Positions 17,313-24,938 of a stretch of 64,000 nucleotides of DNA are shown here, one piece after another. The DNA comes from Aggregatilineales bacterium (GTDB taxonomy: Bacteria; Chloroflexota; Anaerolineae; Aggregatilineales; Phototrophicaceae), in assembly GCA_030834905.1 (NCBI GenBank), contig JAUQWZ010000028.1, positions 236,071 to 300,070 of the forward strand. Reading direction: 5' to 3'. The first letter of the stretch is position 1; every line of letters starts with the position of its first letter. The position numbers were made by a program, and so were the translations under genes. The notes below the pieces were generated by a model. It ran no database searches. It worked only from the letters and a program-made list of their open reading frames with translations, and was not told the DNA's origin.

Positions 17313-17332
17313 ATCCTGCGCCTGGCTCAGCT

Positions 17333-18724
17333 TCAGGCTTTCGCTTCGTCTTCATCCGCTGGCGCTTCATCGTCGCCCTCAGCAGCCTCGACATCGGCTT
17401 CGGCTGCGGGCGCTTCAGCCTCCGACACTGCCTCAGCCGCTTCCGGCGCTTCGTCGCTCTCAACAGCTTCTGACACAACCTCAGCCGTTTCTGGCGCTTC
17501 CAGTTCCGCTTCTGTCTCTGGAATTTCTTCATCGACAGCCGCCGGAACATCCGCTTCATCGTAGTCCGCTTCCGCTGCGGGCGCTTCTGCCAGGGCTTCG
17601 CCTTCCGCGCCCGCTGGCGCGGCGTCAGTCCCCCAGCGCTGTGTGAAGCCCACCCGCCGCTTCTCCGGCTCCAGGTGGCTAATGCGCAGGCTCAGGCGGT
17701 CGCTCTTCTTGACGTAGGAGTACGGCTCTTTCAACGAACCGTCGCCCATCTCGCTCAGATGCAGCAGCCCTTCCAGCCCGTCATCCAGCGCCACAAACGC
17801 GCCGAAATCGACCACGTTGGTCACCGTGCCTTCGACAAGCTGACCCTCGTGGTACTTCTCGGACGCCGCATCCCACGGGTCGGGCAGCAGCCGCTTGCGG
17901 CTGAGCGCGATCCGGTTCGCTTCGCGATCCAGGCTGAGCACATACACGTCGATCACATCGCCCACCCGCAGCACGTCGCGCGGATGATCGACCCGATGCC
18001 ATGCCAGTTCGCTAACGTGGATCAAGCCGTCCGCGCCGCCCAGATTGACGAACGCGCCAAAATCGCGCAAGCCAGTGACGGTGCCGCTGACCACGTCGCC
18101 TTCCTTCAGTTCGGAAAGCAGGCGCGCCTTCTGCTGCGCGCGCCATTCGCGCTGCGCCTCGCGCTCGCTGAAAATCAGGCGGCGTCGCGCCTGATCGACT
18201 TCGATCACCTTGACGGCAAGCACCCGCCCGCGCAGCTCATCCCACGACTCGCGCCCGCCGGTCGTGCCAACCGTCACCAGGTGCGAGCTGGGGATAAAGC
18301 CTTCCAGACGATTCCAGTTGACGAGGATACCGCCCCGGTTATGATCCTTGACCGTGACCTCGACCACTTCGTCCGTCTTGAGCAGTTCGCGGGCGCGTTC
18401 CCAGTCGTACTGCTGCAACCCCATGTTAATCGAAACGATCAGGTTATCATCCTGATCGCGCGGGTTCAACACGTAAACAGGCACTTCCGCGCCAACTGCA
18501 AGGTTGTTACGCACTTTCGGATCAAGTCGCTCTAAGTCTTGTACGGGTACTATTCCATCACGCTTGGCTCCCATATCGACAATGACCTCGCGGCTGTCGA
18601 TCTGTAAGATGATGGCATTGCGAATCTCTCCCCGCTGCGGTGGCTTATAGGCGAACGACGAGTCAAGTAACTCGCGGAACTCCTCCCCATACGCATTTTG
18701 TTCCACTTCTCTAGGCATATCCAT
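17333..18724 (-). CDS. rpsA: S1 RNA-binding domain protein, ribosomal protein S1-like
   Basis: 463 residues. Four S1 (OB-fold) repeats are visible at about 31-100, 115-185, 205-275 and 292-365; the third and fourth carry the best consensus (GTVTGLRDFGAFVNLGGADGLIHVSEL and GTVTNVVDFGAFVALDDGLEGLLHLSEM). The C-terminus, from about 375, is a long Glu/Ala/Asp-rich acidic tail. S1 with four repeats is usual in Gram-positive-like and Chloroflexota genomes, against six in E. coli; it aids mRNA binding by the 30S subunit. The ATG at 18724 has GGGTGG six bases upstream. An extended -10 lies about 75 bases upstream and a strong terminator follows, so it is monocistronic. Confidence 0.93.
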   Translation of the reverse strand: MDMPREVEQNAYGEEFRELLDSSFAYKPPQRGEIRNAIILQIDSREVIVDMGAKRDGIVPVQDLERLDPKVRNNLAVGAEVPVYVLNPRDQDDNLIVSINMGLQQYDWERARELLKTDEVVEVTVKDHNRGGILVNWNRLEGFIPSSHLVTVGTTGGRESWDELRGRVLAVKVIEVDQARRRLIFSEREAQREWRAQQKARLLSELKEGDVVSGTVTGLRDFGAFVNLGGADGLIHVSELAWHRVDHPRDVLRVGDVIDVYVLSLDREANRIALSRKRLLPDPWDAASEKYHEGQLVEGTVTNVVDFGAFVALDDGLEGLLHLSEMGDGSLKEPYSYVKKSDRLSLRISHLEPEKRRVGFTQRWGTDAAPAGAEGEALAEAPAAEADYDEADVPAAVDEEIPETEAELEAPETAEVVSEAVESDEAPEAAEAVSEAEAPAAEADVEAAEGDDEAPADEDEAKA

Positions 18725-18797
18725 TGAAAACCACCCTTTGCGTTGCCACCGAGGCGTACCAGTAAAGCTGCACCCCGACGCAAAAATCCCAGTTTTT

Positions 18798-18806
18798 ATT
18801 ATAGCA
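18798..18806 (-). promoter_or_regulatory. rpsA extended -10 promoter
   Basis: Minus strand TGCTATAAT with no convincing -35; leader of roughly 65 bases. Confidence 0.55.
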
Positions 18807-18842
18807 GTGAAATATTGGAACTACGTAAACACACAGACAATT

Positions 18843-19373
18843 CTAATTCATATCCGGCTGAAGCGCGCCGAATTTGCGCAGTCCCCGGTCAGTTTCCCAC
18901 GGGTAGACCACGTAAGCGTCGGTCACCGCCCCGTAAAAATCGGGCTTCTCTTTCTTGAACAGCGACCGGTAGGGGTTGAAGTGCAGCACGCAGGTGTAGG
19001 GCGTTGCCCCGCCCGCCTGCAGGCGCTCGCGCACCGCGATGCTGGTTCGCCCGCTGCCCCACACGTCGTCCACGATCAGCGTTCGCCGGTTGACCACCAG
19101 CGAGGCATCCGGGAACTGCAAAAACGAGGGCCACGCCATCAGCCCGGCTCCCGACGCCGTCGCCGGAAAATCGACCGCCGCCGTCAGCAGGTGTTCGATG
19201 CCCAGCGATTCCGCCAGCAGCCCGCCCGGTATCACCCCGCCGCGCGTGATCATAATCATGCCGCTGAACGAGCCAACGCCGCGCAACTGCGGCAGCAGCA
19301 CGTCGATCAGCTTATCCACATCCGCCCACGTCAGCACCTCGTGCCGAAGCGGGTGTTCAGGGTTCTCTTGCAT
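18843..19373 (-). CDS. Phosphoribosyltransferase (COG2236-like)
   Basis: 176 residues; ATG with GAGG seven bases upstream. The PRPP-binding loop is RTLIVDDVWGSGRTS (about residues 98-112), and the N-terminal MIMITRGGVIPGGLLAESLGI strand-loop is the usual pyrophosphate-binding region of the PRT fold. It resembles the hypoxanthine/xanthine-guanine PRT-related group that often acts in purine salvage, but the acceptor-binding hood is not diagnostic. It has its own extended -10 promoter, and rpsA lies downstream on the same strand after another promoter. Confidence 0.85.
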   Translation of the reverse strand: MQENPEHPLRHEVLTWADVDKLIDVLLPQLRGVGSFSGMIMITRGGVIPGGLLAESLGIEHLLTAAVDFPATASGAGLMAWPSFLQFPDASLVVNRRTLIVDDVWGSGRTSIAVRERLQAGGATPYTCVLHFNPYRSLFKKEKPDFYGAVTDAYVVYPWETDRGLRKFGALQPDMN

Positions 19374-19416
19374 TGCCCAACCTCAACTGGAATCAAGCGA
19401 AGCCGTAATAGCTGCC

Positions 19417-19425
19417 ATTATAGCA
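19417..19425 (-). promoter_or_regulatory. Extended -10 promoter of the phosphoribosyltransferase gene
   Basis: Minus strand TTTGCTATAATGG, with TGCTATAAT at 19417-19425, about 45 bases before the start codon. Confidence 0.55.
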
Positions 19426-19511
19426 AAGATTACGACGGTATAACACTTGCAGTTAGCGGACAGCGATCCGCCAGTGATGACATCGTCGTATCCGTTTTGG
19501 ATACGCACATT

Positions 19512-19542
19512 CCCCCTCTCCCCGCTTGCGTGGGAGAGGGGG
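19512..19542. repeat. CCCTCTCCC/GGGAGAGGG hairpin
   Basis: 11-bp arms CCCCCTCTCCC (19512-19522) and GGGAGAGGGGG (19532-19542), followed by GCAGGGGGTGAGGGG. Sequences of this kind are widespread intergenic repeats in bacteria. Confidence 0.7.
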
Positions 19543-19581
19543 CAGGGGGTGAGGGGTTGTACGTCGCCGATGAGGTTTCTA

Positions 19582-19611
19582 TCTTCGTGTCCTTTGTGTC
19601 TTCGTGGTTCA
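19582..19611 (+). repeat. Dispersed AACCACGAAG-type repeat
   Basis: TCTTCGTGTCCTTTGTGTCTTCGTGGTTCA in plain order; same family as 6434-6462, 23127-23152 and 41936-41957. Confidence 0.6.
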
Positions 19612-19717
19612 ACGCGCTTTGTGATTGCGGCGCAGCAAAAAGGGCGGCAGATGCACGCTGCACCCACCGACCCTTCTTCGCTCATGGACAAACTGATTAG
19701 AAACCGCCATATATTGC

Positions 19718-19785
19718 AGGGACACGACACTGTCGTGTCCGTTCCATTCAATCAGGCGGCGGACACGATAGTATCGTGTCCCTAC
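19718..19785. repeat. Paired GGACACGA palindromes (BIME-like)
   Basis: Two palindromes, GGACACGACA/TGTCGTGTCC (19720-19740) and GGACACGATA/TATCGTGTCC (19761-19781), are placed head to head around a 20-base linker; outer ends read AGGGAC and GTCCCTA. The same arrangement occurs at 32231-32298. Confidence 0.9.
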
Positions 19786-19836
19786 ATCAGCACTTCTTTT
19801 ACTGCTCTTACTTTTCTTTCTTTCCCTACTGCTCTC

Positions 19837-21396
19837 TTAGAGCTTTTCCGCCACGCTCTTCGCCTGCGTGAACAGCAGCAGGTAGTCGGGACCACCCGCC
19901 TTGCTGTCGGTGCCACTCATGTTGAAGCCGCCAAACGGGTGCGCCCCGACCATCGCGCCGGTACACTTGCGATTGAAGTACAGGTTGCCGACGTGATAAT
20001 CGGCGCGGGCGCGTTCCAGCCGGTCGCGGCGGGTGCTGTAAACCGCGCCGGTCAGCCCGTACTCGGTGCCGTTGGCAATCGCCAAGCCTTCCTCATAGTC
20101 GCGGGCGCGGATCAGCGTCAGCACCGGTCCGAAAATCTCCTCCTGAGCGATGCGGGCGTCCGGCGCGACATCCCCGAAGATCGTCGGCGGGAGGAAGTAG
20201 CCGCCCTCTGGCGTTGATACCGGCTCGCCGCCCAGCAGCAGCTTGCCTTCCTGCGTGCCCAGCTCGATATAGCCCATAATCGTCTTCATAGCGTTCAGGT
20301 CAATCACCGGACCCAGATCGACTCCCGCCTCCTTGTCCGGCATATCGACCCGCAGCTTGCGCGCCAGACCGACCACCTTATCCGCCAGTTGGTCATAGAC
20401 GCCATCAACGAAGATCGCCCGCGAACAGGCGGAGCATTTCTGCCCCTGGAAGCCGAAGGCGCTGGCGACCACGCCCGCCGCCGCCGCGTCGAGATCGGCG
20501 GTTTCGTCCACCAGAATCGCGTCCTTGCCACCCATCTCCAGCACAGTGCGCTTCAGCCAGATTTGCCCCGGCTGCACTTTCGCCGCCCGCTGGAAGATAT
20601 CGATGCCCACTTCGCGCGAGCCGGTGAACGAGATGAAGCGCGTCTGGGGGTTCTCAATCATCGATGCGCCGATGACGCTTCCCGGACCCGGCAGGTAGTT
20701 GATCACCCCGTCCGGCAGCCCCTGCTCCCAGAACAGGCGGCACATCTCGTAGGCGATCCAGGGCGTCTGTCCGGCAGGCTTGAGGACGGCGGCATTGCCC
20801 GCCACCACCGCCGCCGACAGCATCCCGGTGGGGATGGCAAGCGGGAAGTTCCAGGGCGGAATGACGATGCCCACGCCCAGCGGGATGTAATACAGCCCAA
20901 GCTGCTCGCCGGGATACTGCGTCAGCAGGCTGGTGCTGTCGGCAATTCGCACCGCCTGACGGGCGTAATACTCCATAAAGTCAATCGCCTCGGACGTGTC
21001 GGCGTCGGCTTCTACCCAGGTTTTGCCCGCTTCCAGCACCATAATGGCGCTGAACTCGTGCTTGCGGCGGCGCATGGCTGCCGCTGCCCGCAGCAGGAAA
21101 CGCGCGCGCTCCTCAACCGGCACGCGCTTCCAGCCTTCAAACGCCGCCGCCGCCGCCTCGACCGCGCGCTCGGCGTGCGCCAGGGTGCCTTTGGCGAACG
21201 TCCCCAACACTTCCTGCGGTCGCGCCGGGTTGGTCGATGTGATGTGATCGCTCGTCTCAATCGCTTCGCCGTTAATCACGAGGGGATACGAGCGACCGAT
21301 GGATGCTTTTACGCGCTCCAGCGCCTCTCGAAATGCGTTTTGTGCCTCTGGCTTGCGAAAGTCGGTCAGGGCTTCGTTACGATATTCCGGCAGCAT
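19837..21396 (-). CDS. pruA: L-glutamate gamma-semialdehyde (1-pyrroline-5-carboxylate) dehydrogenase
   Basis: 519 residues, ATG with AGGAG upstream. Aldehyde dehydrogenase fold with PWNFP (181-185), FTGSREVG (258-265), the general base E287 in [13 protein letters not shown] and the nucleophile C321 in [13 protein letters not shown]; the long N-terminus ([22 protein letters not shown]) and these motifs fit the RocA/PutA-type P5CDH subgroup rather than generic ALDHs. It oxidises glutamate semialdehyde to glutamate with NAD+, the second step of proline breakdown. No proline dehydrogenase gene is adjacent; the gene stands alone with a palindrome-containing upstream region that could be an operator. 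A bacillus-type name would be rocA. Confidence 0.93.
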   Translation of the reverse strand: MLPEYRNEALTDFRKPEAQNAFREALERVKASIGRSYPLVINGEAIETSDHITSTNPARPQEVLGTFAKGTLAHAERAVEAAAAAFEGWKRVPVEERARFLLRAAAAMRRRKHEFSAIMVLEAGKTWVEADADTSEAIDFMEYYARQAVRIADSTSLLTQYPGEQLGLYYIPLGVGIVIPPWNFPLAIPTGMLSAAVVAGNAAVLKPAGQTPWIAYEMCRLFWEQGLPDGVINYLPGPGSVIGASMIENPQTRFISFTGSREVGIDIFQRAAKVQPGQIWLKRTVLEMGGKDAILVDETADLDAAAAGVVASAFGFQGQKCSACSRAIFVDGVYDQLADKVVGLARKLRVDMPDKEAGVDLGPVIDLNAMKTIMGYIELGTQEGKLLLGGEPVSTPEGGYFLPPTIFGDVAPDARIAQEEIFGPVLTLIRARDYEEGLAIANGTEYGLTGAVYSTRRDRLERARADYHVGNLYFNRKCTGAMVGAHPFGGFNMSGTDSKAGGPDYLLLFTQAKSVAEKL

Positions 21397-21438
21397 TTAG
21401 CCTTCTCCTGTATGTGTGATAAATGTAAATAATGTCAA

Positions 21439-21456
21439 AAATTCATGAATTTCATG
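21439..21456. promoter_or_regulatory. Palindromic operator candidate upstream of pruA
   Basis: AAATTCATGAATTT is a perfect 14-base palindrome (21439-21452) that overlaps a second dyad CATGAA-T-TTCATG (21444-21456). It lies 43-60 bases upstream of the pruA start codon. Confidence 0.4.
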
Positions 21457-21863
21457 ACATCTCACTTCACTTTTTCAATGATTGTGCGTTACCATATAAC
21501 AAGTGAAAGAGAGAGCCTTAACAATAGAACGGTTCGGGTGATTGGCTGGTGTAATTTTCATCTCCGCAGCCATACGCTGAACGCTCATTGAACTTTAGTA
21601 ACGACGCTGCCGCACCTCTGCATCGCATTCTCACTGCACATCGGGCTGCCCAGACATCACCGTTTACATCGAGCATCGCACTCACCTGACACTGTACTCA
21701 TGCCGAACATTAAGATCACCCGCATCGTTGCTGCATGAGCCGGTCACCCGCTCCGTTCTGTTGTTAAGCATCATTGGCATCAAACCATCGCCGTTCCATT
21801 GTACCCACCGCCGCGCTCTCATTAACAACAGCACCGCAGTTTTCATCGCAGCCTCATTATACT

Positions 21864-21909
21864 AAGAGGGCGCGGGCTTCTTCGCAAACAACGTTGAACG
21901 CGCCCTCTT
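21864..21909 (-). terminator. Hairpin downstream of the THUMP-like methyltransferase gene
   Basis: Perfect 11-bp arms AAGAGGGCGCG (21864-21874) and CGCGCCCTCTT (21899-21909) with a 24-base loop, just past the stop codon; the following T run is weak. Confidence 0.55.
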
Positions 21910-21914
21910 TGTGT

Positions 21915-23084
21915 TTATACATCCCGGCAGATCATCACGATCTGCTCGCCTTGCAGCCGCGTCAGCACCAGCGTGCGGCTCGCTTCCCCTTTCAGCTTCA
22001 ACTGAGGCAGCAGACTTTCCGGCGTGACCGCCGTCCCGCGCTTCTTGACGGTGACCGTCCCGACGCCCCGTTCCCGCAGGTACGCCCGCAGCTTCTTCAG
22101 ATTGAACGGCAGCCAGTCGAGGATTGCCCAGGAACGCGCCCAGGGTGTGACCGGCGCTTCGTCAGCCGTGATGTAGGCAGTCGTCGCGTCCAACTGCGCC
22201 CCGTTCCATTCACGCGCCGCTTCGCTCACCAGTCCAGCGCGGATCAGCGACGGGTCAGGTTCGATCAGCCAGCCGCGCGGCAGCGACAGGACAGCCGCCG
22301 CCGGTTCGCCCTCAGGCGCCCACTGATGGACAGTCCCATGCGCCAGCAGCGCCGCCCGCGGGCTGGCGACTGCCCCCGATCCCAGATGCAGGACGGCTTC
22401 TTTCAAGTCCCCTTCAACCGAGATGAACTCAATCGCCCCGCCATACGGCTCTAGCTGCGCCACACTGACGCCCGGCGACAGCTTGACCATAATTGTCCGC
22501 GCCTGCCAGTGCTTCACCACGGACAGCGGCGGCTGGTACTGCTCCACGTCAAAGATGCGCCGCCCGTCTGCCCCGCGCCGCGCCGGGTCGAAGAAGATCA
22601 GGTCGGCGTCGGGCAAAGGGTCGCGGGCGTCGCCCACTTCAAAACGCGCCGGAACGCCGAGCGCCGCCGCGTTCAGCCGCGCCATTGCCACCCGCAGCGG
22701 ATCGATGTCGATCCCCAGCGAGTCATGTCCCGCCGCCGCGAACGCCAGCGCGTCGCTGCCAATGCTGGAGCACACGTCGATGATTGACCGCCCGCTTACA
22801 GCTTCAGCCCGGCAGCGCCTGATCTGCGGATCGCTCGCCTGCTCGACGGCTTCGCGCGTGAAGAACATGCGCCCGGCGGCGTCACCAAACTTGGCAGCGG
22901 CGTACTTCCGCAGACGCGCCATCTCAAGCGCCGCGCCCGCCTGTTCCGGCGCATAGCCCTTGCGGAGCGCCGTCAGCAGTCGCAGCGTGTTGGCGTCCGA
23001 CAGGTCTTCATGGGTCAGGCGTGCCAGCAGTTGTTCGCCCGGCGGCGAAGCGAGGAAGTGGAGAGCGTCAATGTTGATAATCAT
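21915..23084 (-). CDS. Class I methyltransferase with THUMP-like domain
   Basis: 389 residues. An N-terminal helical region with LLTALRKGYAPEQAGAALEMARLRKYAAAKF precedes the SAM-binding domain: IIDVCSSIGSDALAFAA (motif I), LGIDIDPLRVAMARLNA and DLIFFDPARR, a variant of the NPPY-type catalytic motif (DPAR) typical of this family. The C-terminal 90 residues (PFNLKKLRAYLRERGVGTVTVKKRG) match the THUMP-like domain that follows it. Family members are believed to modify RNA, but no substrate is established. The ATG at 23084 lacks a clear Shine-Dalgarno and a dispersed palindrome begins ten bases upstream, so the start is not certain. Confidence 0.85.
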   Translation of the reverse strand: MIINIDALHFLASPPGEQLLARLTHEDLSDANTLRLLTALRKGYAPEQAGAALEMARLRKYAAAKFGDAAGRMFFTREAVEQASDPQIRRCRAEAVSGRSIIDVCSSIGSDALAFAAAGHDSLGIDIDPLRVAMARLNAAALGVPARFEVGDARDPLPDADLIFFDPARRGADGRRIFDVEQYQPPLSVVKHWQARTIMVKLSPGVSVAQLEPYGGAIEFISVEGDLKEAVLHLGSGAVASPRAALLAHGTVHQWAPEGEPAAAVLSLPRGWLIEPDPSLIRAGLVSEAAREWNGAQLDATTAYITADEAPVTPWARSWAILDWLPFNLKKLRAYLRERGVGTVTVKKRGTAVTPESLLPQLKLKGEASRTLVLTRLQGEQIVMICRDV

Positions 23085-23094
23085 GAGCGCGGCG

Positions 23095-23119
23095 GGGGCA
23101 AGGCAAGCCTTGCCCCTAC
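23095..23119 (-). repeat. GTAGGG-type dispersed palindrome
   Basis: Read on the minus strand: GTAGGGGCAAGGC, loop TT, GCCTTGCCCC (10-bp arms). It lies immediately upstream of the methyltransferase start codon. Confidence 0.8.
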
Positions 23120-23126
23120 CGATTCC

Positions 23127-23152
23127 TGGTGTCCTTTGTGACCTGGTGGTGC
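23127..23152 (+). repeat. Weak copy of the AACCACGAAG-type repeat
   Basis: TGGTGTCCTTTGTGACCTGGTGGT resembles the copies at 6434 and 19582 but is diverged. Confidence 0.4.
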
Positions 23153-23178
23153 AAACTATCCATCCGGCGTCATCCGGC

Positions 23179-23379
23179 TTACTGCCCTTGCAGCGAGTCG
23201 CCTACCTCGGCGATCAGTTCCAGCACTTCGTCCATTTCCTCTCTGAACAGGTGCAGCGTCACCGCCCCTAGTTCGAGATGATAAACGTCCTCGCCATCCG
23301 GTTCGTGTGAAATCCAGGCGACATAGTTTTCGGTTTCCGCTAAAGTTTCAACCTGCACATCATTTTCGTTGTCAGACAT
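23179..23379 (-). CDS. Small acidic hypothetical protein
   Basis: 66 residues from the second of two adjacent ATGs, with GGAG six bases upstream. Composition is strongly acidic (MSDNENDVQVETLAETENY). The middle (VAWISHEPDGEDVYHLELGAVTLHLF) suggests a small beta-alpha domain. No family recognised. It lies between the AI-2E family gene and the methyltransferase gene on the same strand, so it could be part of their transcript. Confidence 0.65.
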   Translation of the reverse strand: MSDNENDVQVETLAETENYVAWISHEPDGEDVYHLELGAVTLHLFREEMDEVLELIAEVGDSLQGQ

Positions 23380-23455
23380 CATCGTCTCCGCTGGTTATGG
23401 TTAATCTCATCGAATTCAGCTTACCAGACCCATTTTACCACGCGCTGCCCGACCG

Positions 23456-24688
23456 CTACCCGCCCAACAGATCCTGAAACTGCTGGCGAATACTGCCCAG
23501 CAAGGTCGGGCGCGGCGGCATAGCGTCGGCTGGTATTGTGGCAAACACCTGCTGATCGGTCACCTTGCCATAGATATAGTGCAGCAGCAGGCGCACGCTG
23601 GCTATCGCCGGAGCAGCCAGCACCACGCCCAGCGCCCCGGCGAAGCTGGCGCCCGCCAGCACGCCAACGATGACCACCACCGGGTGCAGATTCAGGCTGC
23701 CGCCCATCACGCGCGGCACGACGATCAGCGATTCGATGTTCTGGATCAGCGTCCAGACGACGATCACCACCAGCGCGAAGGCGGGTCCTTCCAGGAACGG
23801 CAGCGTGCTGCTTTGCGAAACCAGCGCCAGCAGCGCCGCCGGAACCAGCGCCATGAACGGACCCAGATTCGGCACGAACTCCAGCAGCCCCGAGATCAAG
23901 CCCAGCACCAGCGGGTTTGGCACGCCCAGCAGCGTCGCCGCAAAAAAGACCACCACGCCAATGAAGACGCACAAAATCAACTGCCCGCGCAGGTAGGCGT
24001 TCCAGACCTGCCCAAGCTCGTAAAACAGGCGGCGCGCGTCGTTGCGGTAGTCCGGCTGGGTGAACTCGACAACGGCATCAATAAAGCGCCTGCCGTCGCG
24101 CAGCAGGTAAAACATCAGCGTCAGTAAAAAGATCAGGTTGATGATGGTGCGGAATGCCGAGCCGACGATGCTGAAGGCAGGTCCGGTCAGCGATCCGAGA
24201 AACGAACGCGCCGCGCTCACCAGATCGATGCTCTGAGCAGCCTCGCCGTTCTCCGGCGTGCCGAGGAACTGACCAAGTTGTTCCGCCGGAACAATTGTCT
24301 GACCGAGCAGCACAATCGGTTGATTGAGGAATTGGTCAAGCCAGACCCGCACTTCCTCAAGCAGTTCCGGCAGCGTGTCGATAAAGTTCTGAAGCTCATT
24401 AAACAGAGTCGGGAAGATGACCAGCAGGGCAACGCCGAACAGAAGCACCACCACAATGAACGTCACCACGATTGCCAGCCCGCGCCTTCCGCCGAAGGAA
24501 CGCTCAAGCACATTCGTCAGCGGATTCAGCAAAAAGGTCAGCACCGCCGCCACCACCAGAATCGGCAGCACATCGGCGACCTGCCACAGAATAATGCCGC
24601 CGATGGCGAGACAGACGAGCACGACAATGCGTTTGACACGCGATGACCAGGGCGGCGAGGTGATCGCCGGAGGGGGTGTAAGCGTCAC
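23456..24688 (-). CDS. AI-2E family (PerM/UPF0118) membrane transporter
   Basis: 410 residues from a GTG at 24688 that has AAAGGA nine bases upstream; a longer ATG frame has no such site. The usual arrangement is visible: two or three N-terminal membrane helices (RIVVLVCLAIGGIILWQVADVLPILVVAAVLTFLLNPL), a loop region of about 100 residues rich in charged helices, then five or so further helices including FVPNLGPFMALVPAALLAL and IQNIESLIVVPRVMG, which are family hallmarks. Members include TqsA (autoinducer-2 export) and Na+/H+ antiporters; the cargo here is not predictable. Confidence 0.9.
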   Translation of the reverse strand: MTLTPPPAITSPPWSSRVKRIVVLVCLAIGGIILWQVADVLPILVVAAVLTFLLNPLTNVLERSFGGRRGLAIVVTFIVVVLLFGVALLVIFPTLFNELQNFIDTLPELLEEVRVWLDQFLNQPIVLLGQTIVPAEQLGQFLGTPENGEAAQSIDLVSAARSFLGSLTGPAFSIVGSAFRTIINLIFLLTLMFYLLRDGRRFIDAVVEFTQPDYRNDARRLFYELGQVWNAYLRGQLILCVFIGVVVFFAATLLGVPNPLVLGLISGLLEFVPNLGPFMALVPAALLALVSQSSTLPFLEGPAFALVVIVVWTLIQNIESLIVVPRVMGGSLNLHPVVVIVGVLAGASFAGALGVVLAAPAIASVRLLLHYIYGKVTDQQVFATIPADAMPPRPTLLGSIRQQFQDLLGG

Positions 24689-24830
24689 GGGTGGGTGTCC
24701 TTTCTCAATCCGGGCAGTGGTCGCGCCGACGGCTGCTGCCACACCGACTCAGTTCTACTATACGTAAACACTGAGCCAGCCAGTTCGGCACTCGCCGCGC
24801 CCATCCAACTGCTGAGTCCCCCCAAACAAC

Positions 24831-24862
24831 AGGGGCGGCTGGTTCTGATAACCGCCGCCCCT
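24831..24862 (-). terminator. Terminator-like hairpin after pnp
   Basis: AGGGGCGGC and GCCGCCCCT arms enclose a smaller GGTT/AACC hairpin; it lies about 75 bases past the pnp stop and before the AI-2E family gene. Confidence 0.6.
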
Positions 24863-24938
24863 GCACTATCGCGCGTATATTGTGTAGGGCAACTCATGAC
24901 CAATCCGAAGGATTGCGATTGCCTCTACCGGTTGTCTA

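Larger units (their letters stand above)
19374..19836. other. Repeat-rich intergenic region
   Basis: About 460 bases without a gene. It holds, left to right, the promoter of the phosphoribosyltransferase gene, a CCCCCTCTCCC/GGGAGAGGGGG hairpin (19512-19542), an AACCACGAAG-type repeat (19582-19611) and a paired GGACACGA palindrome (19718-19785). Confidence 0.7.
21397..21914. other. Intergenic region upstream of pruA
   Basis: About 520 bases with lower GC than its neighbours. It holds an operator-like palindrome near 21439-21456 and, at its far end, the terminator-like hairpin of the methyltransferase gene. I see no gene in it. Confidence 0.55.
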
